Shown here: piece after piece, positions 1 to 10,317 of the stretch
Layout: the number at the start of each line of letters is the position of its first letter
Position numbering within the stretch: the stretch's first letter is position 1
From: Platanthera guangdongensis
Taxonomy: Eukaryota; Streptophyta; Magnoliopsida; Asparagales; Orchidaceae
Assembly: GCA_039583875.1 (NCBI GenBank)
Contig: CM077149.1
Span: 19,481,194 to 19,545,193, forward strand
Reading direction: 5' to 3'
Length of the DNA: 64,000 nt
Position numbers and translations under genes: made by a program
The notes under the pieces: model-generated
Databases searched by the model: none
The model's input: only the letters and a program-made list of their open reading frames with translations
Told to the model about the DNA's origin: nothing

Positions 1-49
1 TTGCTGGTTAGATGTTGGATAGGTCTTCTCCTGCACATAAAACAATTCA
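1..49 (-). other. gag end of A with stop and splice-acceptor-like tract
   Basis: After the gag stop TGA (47-49) the minus strand reads ATTGTTTTATGTGCAGGAG, a T-rich tract ending CAG|G. The same arrangement occurs at the gag end of elements H and K. The pol frame of A is off the left edge, so its phase cannot be tested here. Confidence 0.4.
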
Positions 50-2137
50 TTTGTTTTTGACACAGTTTACCTTGGGCCTAGGTTGATAACCTCTAAATTC
101 AGAAATGAAGGACATCCTTGGCTGACTCTTATATCCTTCAGGATGATATCTCCTTGGAGGTAGAATCCATTCAGTATAAGGGTTAAAGGTTTGGGATGAA
201 GAACCCTTAGGATTCAATTTTGATTTGCCTTTGAAAATGTTTCCAGAGCTATGACCTCTGTTCGACGATCTTGGAGCTGCGTTCGACGATCTTGGGTCAG
301 ATCGTCGAGCTCCGTTCGACGGTCGACAATGGGTGAGGTCAGGTATATGAGATCGTCGACCTGCGTTCGACGACTCTGGCTGAGATCGTCGATCTGCGTT
401 CGACGATTTTTGCTGAGATCGTCGAGCTGCGTTCGGCGATCGTCGATCTTCATTCGGCGATCGTCGAGCTCCGTTCGACGATTTCTGCTGGGACTTAAAT
501 TTCTGAGGCAGATCAGAATTTTTCCTGGCAACCTCTACAACTCCCTTTCCCTTGTTAGAAATAAACTTGATGGGAGTTGTTAGGACTATAGGTTGGCTGG
601 ATGAAGCACCCAAGCCCAGTGTACTGTTGAATCTAGAGTTCACTGTGCTTGTGATGTCCATCAGCTTGATGCTTCTCCCATTAAGGGATTCTTCAAGCTT
701 CTTGGCCTCAGAGAGCTCACTTTTCAGTGTAGCTATCTGTTCCCTACAGTTCTCCAACTCCTGAGAGAGTTTGAGGTTTTCTGACTGTAAACCATTGTGT
801 TCAGATAATTGATTTCTGAGAGAGATGATCTCTTTCTCAGACTTTAGCAGGTCTAAACATAGTGCTTTAAATTCAGATTTAAAATCTTCTGAAGTAAAAT
901 CAAAAGAACTAATTACCTGATCTTCTTCAGGTTGAGTTTCTGAGTCTGACTCTGACTCTTCTTCCTCTGAATTGTGCTGTGAGGCATTAATTGCCATCAT
1001 GCAGAATTCCTTTTCTTCTGCATCATCCTCATCATCACTTGAGCTAGATGAGGCTTCTGACTCCTCTTCTGTCTCACTCCAGGATTCAGCAACAAAACCT
1101 TTTCTTGTATGCTTATTTTTACTTGAAGAAGGTTTGCCACTTCCATTCCTTTTGGAGTCTTTCTCCTTTCTTCTTTCTTTTCTGTCCCTTCTGTCCTTGA
1201 TCTTGTTCTCTGGACAGTCAGGAACTATGTGCCCTGGTTTCCTGCAACCAAAGCAGATAATATCTTTATTGTTGCTAATGGACTTGTCATACCTTGGCTT
1301 GTCCTGCTCCTTGTATGATCTTCTTCTGAAGTCCTTCCTGACCATCTTGTAGAATCTTTTGGCCAACAAGCTGAGTAGTTCATCATTGCCTGTGCTCTTA
1401 TCTTCAAGCAGATCCTCAGTTGCCTTAAAGGCTATGGTCTTCTCTTTCCTTGTGGCTGGTGAAGCAGCCTTCTGTTCTTCCTCTCTATTCTTGATAAGTA
1501 GCTCATAAGATTTGAGCTTACCCAACAAGGCTTCAGTGGCGATTTCATTTACACTTCTAGCATCTTTAATTGGCCAGATTCTTGAATCCCAAGTGCTGGG
1601 GAAGCACATTAGGATCTTGTCATTGAGTTCTGTCAGAGAAATCTCTTTGTCTAATGTCCTTAGTTCACTGACAATTAGACTCAATCTGTTGTACATGTCT
1701 CCCACTGACTCAGTCTCTCCCTTCTTGAAGTTCTCATATTAGGAGATGAGATGGGATCTTCTGTCCTTTCTCTCATCAGCTGAGCCTGAGACAATTTCTG
1801 AGAGCTTGTCCCAAATCTCCTTGGCTGAATTACATTCAGCTACCTTTTGGAATATGTCATCTGACATTGTCTGGGCTAGGATGTTCATAGCCTTGGCATT
1901 AACTACTTTCCATTTTTTGATGTCAGCATCTGTTCCTGATGGAGGTGGAACAACATTTGTACTGATGCTCTCTGGGGGTCTTGGACACACTGTCAAAACA
2001 GAATTAAATATATCTTCGTCAATAGAATTCATGTAAAGTCTAATCCTTGCTTTCCAAAGTGCAAACTTTGACAGATTGCACACTGGAGGTCTGGTGCTAG
2101 CATAATCTTTGTTTTGGGCCATGATTTGTGCACACAA
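47..2137 (-). pseudogene. gag: gag of element A (one premature stop)
   Basis: This encodes the structural capsid/nucleocapsid protein that packages element RNA in cytoplasmic particles. One frame runs from about 2137 (a more likely ATG is 2122, reading MAQNKD) to the stop at 47-49. It is broken only by TAA at 1739-1741, where related gags have Gln (LNQEF-type context), which fits CAA to TAA. The N-terminal part has the copia gag signature around FALWKARI. The middle has a CCHC zinc knuckle (CFGCRKPGHIVPDC, about 150 residues into the downstream 552-residue part). An acidic Ser/Glu-rich stretch and a coiled-coil-like Leu/Glu region follow. The C-terminus is an unusual run of about twelve RRS-containing repeats encoded by the motif array at 250-485. 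Confidence 0.85.
250..485. repeat. ATCGTCGA-type motif array inside gag of A
   Basis: There are about ten copies of GATCGTCGAGCTGCGTTCG-like units, irregularly spaced at about 18-27 bp. They contain the palindromic core TCGTCGA / TCGACGA and remain open in the gag frame, where they encode RRS-SN repeats. A closely related motif fills part of the same element's LTR at 3308-3562. Confidence 0.75.
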
Positions 2138-2240
2138 AATCTAATAATAAAATACAAAAGAAAAACAGATCTAGTTTGGGATCTTAGGGTTCAGGTGTTA
2201 GCCTGTACAACCAATCAGATATGGTATGTTTAACCAACCT

Positions 2241-2253
2241 GGCTCTGATACCA
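2241..2253 (-). promoter_or_regulatory. Primer-binding site of element A (initiator tRNA-Met)
   Basis: The minus-strand sequence TGGTATCAGAGCC lies two bases inside the LTR end. It is the standard plant copia minus-strand priming site, complementary to the 3' end of initiator methionine tRNA. Confidence 0.9.
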
Positions 2254-2255
2254 AT

Positions 2256-3728
2256 TGAAAGTGCAACTAGATCTGATATACTCTAGAGGGGGGTGAATAG
2301 AGTATATGGTGCTTTAAAAACTTTTACAGGCTTTTACAACAATTGTTGTAATATGTGTGAGCAGGGAAGCAATAAAAAATCTAATCACAATACTAAGCTA
2401 TGCAAAGACTAAGCACAAAAAAAATCTAGGCCAGAAACAAAAAGTAAACAAGCAGAACCAGAGGACACAAGAAAATATAGTGGTTCCCCAAACTTGGGTA
2501 CATCCACTCTTCTACCACCCTAGGTAGGAATCCACTTCAGGATGAGTTGATCAGGTGTCCTGGGCACCAATGAGCTTTTGACAAGATGCTCAAAAACCAA
2601 AGCAGATTTTTTGATCAGGTGTCTTGCCACCAATGAGCTTTTGACAAGGTGCTCAAAAACCAGATTCAAACTTTTGAAGGGAGTTTGAGAAACCCTTTAC
2701 AGAGTGGGGGTGAGAGAGTGATGGCAGTCTTCTCTTTCTCAAACAACTGAGAAGACTATGTGGATTGATGTCAAAGCTCCCCCTGAATCCTTGAAATCTT
2801 CAGGAAGAAAAGCTTTGCTGAGGGTGATAGGCCTTCAAAGGTAGAACTCCAGCAATGGATGATTTCAGCAATGGCTGAAATGTTGAGTGTCTGGAGTCTT
2901 GAAATGATGTTGGTCTTGAACACTTTGAGAGCTGAAGAGATCTGAAGATTTGAAAACTAGATCTCCTTGGATGAGTGTTCTTCAGAATTCTTTTTGACAG
3001 AAGATTTTGAATGAGTCTCTGTGATCTGTAGTGTGTGTTCTCTTCTTGTTAATCTCTATGAATTCAAAAAACATTCTATCTCATATTCTCTGTTCCAGAA
3101 TAGAATATCATTCTCTGTCAAAGATAGCTGTTGGTCTGCATTGATTGCATCCTTAATTGCATAATCTCTTCTAGAGGAAAGTCCACAGAATTATTCCTTG
3201 AAAGATCCCTTGAAACTTGGTCCAGAAATAAATGAAAACGGCTAGCAAATCTCTGAATTAATTGCAGAATAACTCCTGTCTGATTTGAATTTGAATTCTG
3301 GAAGTTATCTGAAATCGTCGAACTGAGCTCTGCTATCGTCGAGCTGAGCTCAGCGAACTGGAAAACTCAAGCAGCAAAATAATCGTCGATCTGAGCTCAA
3401 AGATCGTCGAACTGAGCTCAGAGATAAAGATCCAAAGCATAGTCAAAATCGTCGAACTGAGCTCACCGATCGTCGAATGGAGTTCGACGATAGTATGAAG
3501 TTGAGCTCAGCGATCGTCGAGTGGAGCTCGACGATCTGTCGAAGTTGAGCTCGACGATCAGACTTAGTCTCCAGTCTGAAAAACTTGGTCTTCAGGGCAG
3601 CTTCCAATCCTAGACTTCTAACCCTTAGACTCAATTTTAAATGACCTATTAAGCTATACAGAAGGTCAAATAAAGGTTCCTAGAGACATAGTGATCCTGA
3701 CCCAAATTAGTAATAGGGTGTTCCAACA
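2256..3728 (-). repeat. 5' LTR of element A (1473 bp)
   Basis: Read on the minus strand it runs from TGTTGGAACACC to GTTGCACTTTCA, with the TG...CA ends expected of LTRs. The left boundary is fixed by the primer-binding site and the right boundary by loss of B's integrase frame. Near the internal side it carries a CACCCCCCTCTAGAG block that recurs near the same end of the other copia LTRs in the window. It also carries an array of ATCGTCGA / GAGCTC motifs at 3308-3562. No clear TATA box was identified. Confidence 0.88.
3308..3562. repeat. ATCGTCGA / GAGCTC motif array in LTR of A
   Basis: Repeated units of the form ATCGTCGAACTGAGCTC occur with variable spacing, some reading outward as GAGCTCGACGATC. 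Neighbouring units can therefore pair as hairpins. The array lies in the 5' part of the LTR as transcribed, in the U3 promoter region. Confidence 0.75.
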
Positions 3729-4654
3729 AGGAGGAACCTTCTCTGACCGCTGGCCTGGGGAAACGGCCCAACCAAATCCATTCCCCAGATTGCAAAGGGC
3801 CAGGGGGCCGTGATACTCTTGAGCTGTTTGGCCGGCTGTAGCTGGAGGGGGGCAAACAGCTGGCACTTATGACATCTCCTTGCGAACTCCGCGACGTCTC
3901 GACACAGGGTGGGCCAGAAATATCCTTGCCTGACTATCCTACCCTCCAGGGTCCGACTCCCGGAATGACTCCCGCACTCCCCGGAGTGGACTTCTTCTAA
4001 GATCCTCTGCGCCTCACCCTCGGCTACGCAGCGAGCCAGCATCCCGGAGAGGGTCTTCCTGTATAGCTGCCTGTCTTTAAGGAGGTAGTAAGCGGACTTA
4101 TGCCTCAGCTTCTTCCTGTCTACTCCCTCCGGATACTCTCCTGTGGAGAGGAAAACTACTACTGGATCCATCCACGAAGGCTGCTGATCGATCTCCATGA
4201 GCTCCCCTTCTTCGATGGAGGGGCGGAACAGGTCGGTGATGGTGCCCCCCACCCGGGGGCCATGCTTTGCTAGCTGGTCGGCCTGGTCATTCTCTCCCCT
4301 TGGCACGTGTCGGATGGAGAAGGTCTGGAATGTCCCTATGACCCCCTTCACTTTGGCCAAGTATAACTTCAGGGCGGGCTCCCTTGCTTCGAACTCCCCG
4401 TTGATCTGGGAAGCCACCACCATGGAGTCGGTTAGGACCTCCACATCCAGCACCCCTAACTCCCTGGCCAGGCGCAGCCCCGCTATCACTGCTTCGTACT
4501 CGGCCTGGTTGTTGGTAATGGGAAAATGCACCACCACCGTCTGCTCAATCTGAGTCCCTTGAGGGCTCTCCAGAACCACTCCTACTCCAAGGGAATGCCT
4601 TCCTTAGGCTCCATCCACCCTCACCTTCCAAGGAGTCGGGCGGGTGAGCTCCTC
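3729..4654 (-). pseudogene. pol: Second RNase H and truncated integrase of element B
   Basis: This is in frame with the RT but separated from it by TAG 4655-4657 and TAA 4604-4606. The RNase H shows the DEDD set: DGA before the second stop, TNNQAEYEA, VLTDS and ENDQADQLAKHG. The integrase follows with the HHCC zinc finger (EEVHSGECGSHSG..., CHKCQLFAP) and the start of the catalytic core (WGMDLVGPFPQA). It ends abruptly after RRFLLV, where element A begins. Confidence 0.88.
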
Positions 4655-6534
4655 CTACGCTACTTCTACCACGTAGTCGGCCAGGAAGTCGGCCATCGCC
4701 TGGGCTTTGATTGAGAGCCGCGGAACGAAGGAGACATCGAACTCGCTCAGCTCCACCGACCACTTGGCCAGCCGGCCTGAATGCTCCACCCCCTCGAAGA
4801 TGTTACGGAGAGGGTGGTCGGTCACCACTCGGATCGAGTGTGCCTGGAAGTAAGGTCGTAGCCTCCGAGCCGAGATGATTAGGGTGAATGCAAGTCTCTC
4901 CAAGATCGGATACCGGAGCTCAGCCTTCCTCAGGACCCGGCTGACGTAATAGACAGGGAGTTGTCTCTTTCCTTCTTCACGCACCAAGACGGAGCTCAAG
5001 GCCTCTGCCCCGACCCCGAGATATAAGAACAAATCCTCACCCTCCTTCGGCCCTTGGAGCAGCGGAGCCTGCGTCAACTGTGCCTTGATGGTCTGGAACG
5101 CCTCCTCGCATTCCCTGGTCCATTCGAACCTCTGGCCTCCCCTCAGCGTTTTGAAGAAGGGGGAGCACTTCTCCCCTGCCCGAGAAAGGAAGCGACTCAG
5201 CCCTGCTAGCTTCCCTGTCAACCGTTGGACCTCCTTTGCATTCCGCGGGGACCCTAGCTCCAAGATAGCCTTGACCTTGTCTGGATTCGGCTCGACCCCT
5301 GCGGGGGTGAGGAGATGCCCTAGGAACTTCCCCCGGCCGGCCCCAAAGACACACTTAAGGGGATTCAACCGCATCTTGTATCTGCGTAGGGTGGCGAAGG
5401 TCTCCTCCAAGTCCCGGAGGTGGGAGTCCACATCCCGGCTTTTGATCATGAGGTCGTCCACGTATACCTCCAAGTTCCTTCCCCTTTGCTCCTTGAAGAC
5501 CCTGTCCATAATTTTTTGGTAGGTGGCCCCGGCGTTCTTCAGCCCGAATGACATCATCTTGTAGCAGTAGCAGCCGTCCCCTGTGATGAATGAGACATCC
5601 TTGATGTCCGGGGGGTGCATCCTAATCTGATGGTAACCTGAAAAGGCATCTAAAAAACTCATTACAGAAAAGCCGACGGCTGAGTCAACCAGCGCATCGA
5701 TCCGAGGCAAAGGATAACAGTCCTTAGGACAAGCTTTATTAAGAAGGGAAAAATTGATACACAATCGCCAACGGCCGTCTCCTTTTTTGACCATCACAAC
5801 GTTGGAGACCCAGCCGGGGTACTGAATTTCGGACACGAAGCCAGCCTTGAGATGCTTCGCCACCTCCTCCCTGATGGGTTCTGCCAGCTTGTCTGCCGTG
5901 GATCTCTTTTTCTGCTGAACGGGGCGTGTCCCCGGGTCCAAGTTGAGGCGGTGGCAGGCCACATCCGTGACAACCCCCGGCATCTCCGCGGCGTTCCAAG
6001 CGAAGATGTCCACATTCTTCCGGATGCACTCCAACATCCTGCCTTGGTCCTCCGGGGTCAGCCCTCCGCTGACGCGGATCTTCTCCATCCTTCCTCCCCG
6101 GGTGAGCACCTCCAGCTCCACCACTTCTTCCGCCGCCTCCAGCCTGGACCGCTCCCCCCATCCTTCGGCGTCCCCTTCCTCCGGAACGGGGACCTCTACC
6201 TCCATTTCTCCTCCTACGGCCCTTACTTCAGCCACCTCCTCCAGGTCTCCTCCTGCCGCCTTCTCTGCGCAGTCCTTCACTCCCTGCTCTTCCCCTCCTG
6301 CTCCCTGCTCGACCTCCTCCATCCTCCGCCCATCTCCTCGGCTCCCTCCTGCCAAGAGATGGTGTTCACCGCAGTGACATAGCACTCCCGTGCCACCTTT
6401 GGGTCCCCCCTAACCCTGACCTGCACCCCCTCAATGTTGAACTTCAAGCACTGGTGGAATGATGAGGGGACGCAGCGGAAGGCGCTGATCAGGGGCCTCC
6501 AGAAGATTGCGCTGTAGCTGCTGGGGGCATCCAC
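4655..6534 (-). pseudogene. pol: Reverse transcriptase-RNase H of element B
   Basis: A 576-residue frame ends at TAG 4655-4657. Its upstream 6277-6534 part is in another frame, so a further shift lies near 6280-6385. RT spans about residues 190-360 and includes YPLPRIDALVD, FLDAFSGYHQI, FGLKNAGATYQ and the catalytic YVDD at about 308-311. The adjacent RNase H (about 445-560) has LFLYLGVG where active gypsy RNase H usually has a DAS motif. Its first catalytic Asp therefore appears to be missing, as is common where a second RNase H is present. Role: copying element RNA into cDNA in the cytoplasmic particle. Confidence 0.88.
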
Positions 6535-6561
6535 AATGACGAACTTGCAGTTTCGGGACTG

Positions 6562-8379
6562 CCCCCCCCCAGGGTGACATGAAGGCCGACTCCTCCCTCT
6601 ACTTCCTTCCTTTCTCCCGAGAACCCGAACAAGGGCCCGTCCGAGGCCAGCACCCTCTTAGCCTCAACCTGCATCGCGTCAAACGCCTTTTTGAAGACGA
6701 CGTTCACGGAGCTCCCATTGTCCACGATGATCCGAGAGACAGTGAAATTCTCGATGGCGGCCTTGATGACCAGCGCATCACAGAACGGATCCTCGTGGTC
6801 GGGCATATCACTTCTGGAGAAGGTGATCCTCTCCTCCGGCGGCGGGGTTTGGGATGTAGAGGCGACGCTCCGCCGGTACATGGTGTGGAGGCTTGCCTTG
6901 CGGGAAGCCTCGATCCCCACTCCCCCGTGGATCACTCCGATCCCTCCTCGGGTCCCGACATCGACCCGGTCCTCGCAACGATCCTCCTCTGCCTGAGGCA
7001 GGACCTCCTCGATCCTCACTTCTTGTCGTGCCTCCTCCTGCTGCTGCTGCCGCCCCCTATTCCCTCTCATCTCCAAGAATTCCGGGCACGTGGCTGTTGC
7101 GTGCCCTTCTTCCTGATAGAAGTCACAATAGGGCAGCTCCACCCTGAACTCCCTTCTCCTCCTTCTCATGATTCCCCTCCTTGCTCCCAAAGCTATGGCC
7201 ATGGCCTCCTCCTGATCGGGGAGCCGGGGCCGGTGACCCTGCCTCCAGCCCGGTGGGTGGAACTGGTCCTGCCTCCCCTGATAGTGACCCCTTCCGAAGT
7301 ACCCTCTCTGTGGCCCCTGCCCCTACCACTCTGGTCTCCAACCCAGCCGACGGTCGGGCTCCTGACGCCCCCACCCCGGCTGCTGTCCTTGGAGCTGCCT
7401 CTGCTCCCTCTGCCTGGGCTCCCCTCTTCTCTCCTCCTGCGCTCTTCCTCCCTTCGACTCCTTCTCTTCCTCGGTGGCCCATCTGGCTAGCTTCCTTGCG
7501 AACTCCGGATTCGACGCCTCCCCGTCGACTTCTCTAGCCGCCCTCTCCATCAACTCCTCGTAGGAGAGAAGGGGAACTCTCTTCTGCTCCATTCGGAAGA
7601 ACCCCTGCTGCAGGCCCAGGGTGAAAGCCATCATCAGACTATGGCCTGGCATCTCCTGGACCTGGGTAACCTCCTCCTGGAATCGATCCACGTAGCTCCC
7701 CAACGTCTCGTTCACTCCTTGCTTAATGTGGAACAAGGACTCAGACTCCTTCTTCCTCTTCTTCGAAGTAGTGAACCTCAGCATGAATCCTCGGCGCAGG
7801 TCTTCAAAACAGTAGATGGAGCTAGCCGGGAGCTGGTGGAACCACTCCCTTGCCTTCTCTCGGAGGGTGATGGCGAAGAGACGGCACTTGAATCCGTCTG
7901 ACATCTGACATCTGACGGATGGAGACCACGTCTTCGAACCATTGGACGTGCTGGACCGGGTCTCCCTTCCCGGTGTAGTAGGACATCTCGGGCTCCCTGA
8001 ACCCTTCTGGCACTGGTGCTGAGGAGACCAGCTCGCTGAACGGACTGCCTCCCCCCACCGGGCGAGCCGGCGAATCTCGCGGGCCCAGCTCGCCGAACCT
8101 GCCTCGGCTTGCCGAACCGGGGAAAAGCTCGCGCCCCGGGAGCTCGCATCCTCGGCCTTCCTCGGCCACTTCCTTCCCAGCTCGCCGGCCAAGGGCGTCC
8201 TCGCCCAAAGAGGGGGCGGCCGCGATCTGGGCTGCCGGTGTCGAGTACTCGGCCTGCGCGCCGAGTGCAATCCTGACGAGGCCCAGCACCTCGTTCCTGA
8301 AGTCCTCCAACATCCCTACTGTTGCGAGAAGCGGAGGGGGCGGCGAATCCTGCCTGTCAGATCCTTGTCCTCCCGTCAT
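6562..8379 (-). pseudogene. gag-pro: gag-protease of element B (two frameshifts, one stop)
   Basis: The first ATG of the frame is at 8379. The capsid region has the Retrotrans_gag core (REKAREWFHQLP, FEDLRRGFMLRF, about 7700-7870). At 7897-7916 the 7-mer TCTGACA stands in almost three copies, and the extra unit shifts the frame between QMSD and GFKC. TAG at 7323-7325 stops the frame where Trp is likely. The zinc knuckle near 7085-7130 reads CDFYQEEGHATATC, so its second Cys is Tyr. The protease active site is IIVDNGSS (near 6700-6740), the DNGS form typical of Tat elements rather than DTG. A run of nine G (plus 6562-6570) is one base out of phase, and downstream CKFVIVDAPSSY continues in another frame. 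Confidence 0.82.
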
Positions 8380-8434
8380 TGAGCTCGCCGAAGCTTTTCT
8401 GCACTGACCACTCTCCACGCTCACCGCACCAAGA

Positions 8435-9513
8435 TGTTGAAATCGGAAACCGGCCTCTTATGGAGTTCGACCCTTGGGGAAGGGGTGGTCTCGCGCCTAC
8501 TTTGCTCCTGCAAGAAAAATAACAAAAGAGACAAGAAAGAACAGACCCAAGGGCTCGGCAGGGAGGTCCCACCACAAACCCGGAAGATCTCTGAGTGCTT
8601 CCCCTCCTTAGCCAGAAGCCGAGCTGAGGTACTCTCAGAGAACACTGGAGAATGAGAGTAAGGAGGCACTGAAAGCGTGTCCTCTGAGGTACCCCTTGGG
8701 TCTTATTTATAGCTTTTTGTAACCTGAACTGCCAATAACCAAAATAACTGACCTGAAAATACCAAAAGGCCCTTAGCTGGGTCTGCCAACAGCCAAACTC
8801 CGCTGTTCTGATGGGCTATGCGCAGTCCAACATGGTCTGCCAACAGCGAGACTCCGCTGTCCTGAGGGGCTATCCGCAGTCCTGGGGAGTCAACTCGCCT
8901 CCAATCCTTCTTCGCGGGAGGCGGGCGCGACCTGACTTCAGCTGCCCGCCCATGCTCCCTGGGCGAGCGCGAGCCGGGGGCGCGACCTGCCTTGCTTCTG
9001 CCGGGGCGGACCGGCGGCCAGGTCGCGTGACGAGGCGGACCGGCGGCCACTGCGACTCTCGATCGGCTCGCCGGTCGCGGGTCGCCAAACTCGTCTGCTT
9101 TGGTCAAGGACTCTTCGCGCGACCCGCTCGCTTGCCTCGTCGGCTCGCTCGCCTGAAATGGGCGGGAGCGGGCCAGCCCTTCTGCCGCATATCTGTTTGC
9201 CGCTCGGATGCGGGCCGCGGGGCAAGGTCTGCTCGCCTCCCTGGTGGGACCCACTCGTCGGACACGGGGTTGTACACCAAATATCGCTCGGATCGCGACG
9301 AAACTTGACGAGCAAGTCCAAAATCACTTAACTTAGATTCCAAATGCAAAATTTTTTCTCATTACAACAAGAATTCGGCCGACTCGACCGCAAAGACGCG
9401 AAAATGCCTTAACGGCATTGCGTCGTCAACTCGACATTAAAAGTAACGCCATGACGTCATAAATCTGACATCGCTCAATCAAATAAAATCATCGAAAAAT
9501 CAAGGGCGTTACA
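8435..9513 (-). repeat. 5' LTR of element B (1079 bp)
   Basis: On the minus strand it begins TGTAACGCCC (ending at plus 9513) and ends CGATTTCAACA (plus 8435), giving TGT...ACA ends. Gag starts about 55 bp further on. A sequence TTGGTGCGGTG two bases beyond the LTR end could be the primer-binding site, but I cannot assign its tRNA. No second LTR copy is present to confirm the edges. Confidence 0.75.
8702..8712 (-). promoter_or_regulatory. TATA box in LTR of B
   Basis: The minus strand reads CTATAAATAAG, about 270 bp before the end of the LTR. Transcription would start roughly 30 bp downstream, near plus 8670, which divides the LTR into a long U3 and a short R-U5. Confidence 0.55.
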
Positions 9514-9872
9514 ATTTAGGTCCCCTAATAATTCTTGAAAAGTGAATTTACCAAAAATCTAATTCTTAAAATATCAGGTATGACAACTAAATTCTAATAA
9601 TATTCCAAAGGATAAGCCTCCCCTTAATATACCACATATACATTTTCCAGACATTTTGATCTTGTAAATCACTTTTTAGAAATTTATTTTCTAAAAGGAT
9701 TGTTTTCTTATTTAAATTAGTAGAAATAGTATAGCATCCCAAAAAAATTCCCAAGTATTTATGGGGAGTGTGTTTGAAGCTCTCGACATACCTCCAAATT
9801 TTTTATGGGGAGTGTGTTCGAAGCTCTCCACATACCTCCAAATTTTTCCAATTAAATTCCTCAGATTTATTA
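9514..9872. other. AT-rich spacer with a 44-bp tandem duplication
   Basis: There is no gene. A 44-bp unit beginning ATGGGGAGTGTGTT stands twice, at 9761-9804 and 9805-9847, with few differences. The rest is AT-rich sequence that I cannot assign. Confidence 0.6.
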
Positions 9873-10064
9873 GGCTGTGTTTGTCACGACTTATTTGTCT
9901 GAGTGAGATTGGACAAAAATGTCATTATCATTTCAAATTTTTTGTCTCAAACTACTTTCTTTTTTACAACATTTGGGATACCAAACATACATTTTATGAC
10001 AATGACGTTTTTGTACAATCTCATCGGAGCAAATAATCTACGATAAGCCACGCCAAACGCAATC
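9873..10064. mobile_element. Tourist-like MITE (PIF/Harbinger-type), 192 bp
   Basis: The ends GGCTGTGTTTG and CAAACGCAATC are inverted. Similarity continues inward for about 75 bp through a TGAGATTGNACAAAAANGTCATT-like core, so the element is almost all terminal inverted repeat. It is flanked on both sides by TTA (9870-9872 and 10065-10067), the three-base duplication of PIF/Harbinger elements. There is no coding capacity, so movement would depend on a transposase encoded elsewhere. Confidence 0.8.
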
Positions 10065-10317
10065 TTAAGCTCTCTGTTAATTTTTCTCCAAAATTAAGGA
10101 TTTCAAATTCAAATCCTTTATGGTCCCTTCGTTTTCACGCAATTGAACTTCTTGAATTGGAAATGAAGGTCTAATTTCAATTCCGTCATTTGTTTGCACG
10201 TTTGATGTTGAAATTTGAATTTTAATGAATTTCGTGGAATTCATTTTGACCTAAAGACATTTTTTTTCAACCTTCATAAGAATTGAACAATTTTGGTGGA
10301 GAAACATTTTTAAGTTA
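10065..10317. other. AT-rich flank of the satellite
   Basis: There is no gene. The stretch near 10170-10192 (CTAATTTCAATTCCGTCATT) is imperfectly inverted at about 11670-11700, on the other side of the satellite. This may mark the arms of a larger foldback element, but the similarity is weak and AT-rich. Confidence 0.35.

Larger units (their letters stand above)
1..3728 (-). mobile_element. Element A: Ty1/copia retrotransposon, 5' LTR plus gag, continues past left edge
   Basis: The minus-strand order is 5' LTR (3728-2256), primer-binding site, then gag. Pol would lie beyond base 1. The LTR starts TGTTGG and ends TTTCA, and is followed at once by a site complementary to initiator tRNA-Met. 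The element interrupts the integrase frame of element B exactly at 3728/3729, so A is the younger of the two. The 3' LTR and the second target-site duplication are outside the window, so completeness cannot be judged. Assignment to copia rests on the UBN2-type gag with one CCHC knuckle and on LTR similarity to the other copia elements here. Confidence 0.88.
3729..9513 (-). mobile_element. Element B: Tat-type Ty3/gypsy retrotransposon, cut by element A
   Basis: The minus-strand order is 5' LTR (9513-8435), gag, CCHC knuckle, protease, reverse transcriptase, RNase H, a second (archaeal-type) RNase H, and the start of integrase. Two RNase H domains are the hallmark of the Tat/Ogre/Retand lineage. 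The integrase stops at 3729 where A is inserted, and the remainder is outside the window. At least two frameshifts, one further frame change and three in-frame stops make it a dead copy. It is far more GC-rich than its surroundings. Confidence 0.9.

Noticed and set aside
2241..2253. tRNA gene at TGGTATCAGAG sites
   Set aside because: Only the primer-binding complement of the tRNA 3' end is present; there is no cloverleaf sequence.
5085..7537. Long plus-strand frames opposite gag-pol of B
   Set aside because: They are shadows of GC-rich minus-strand coding sequence whose own domains are clear.
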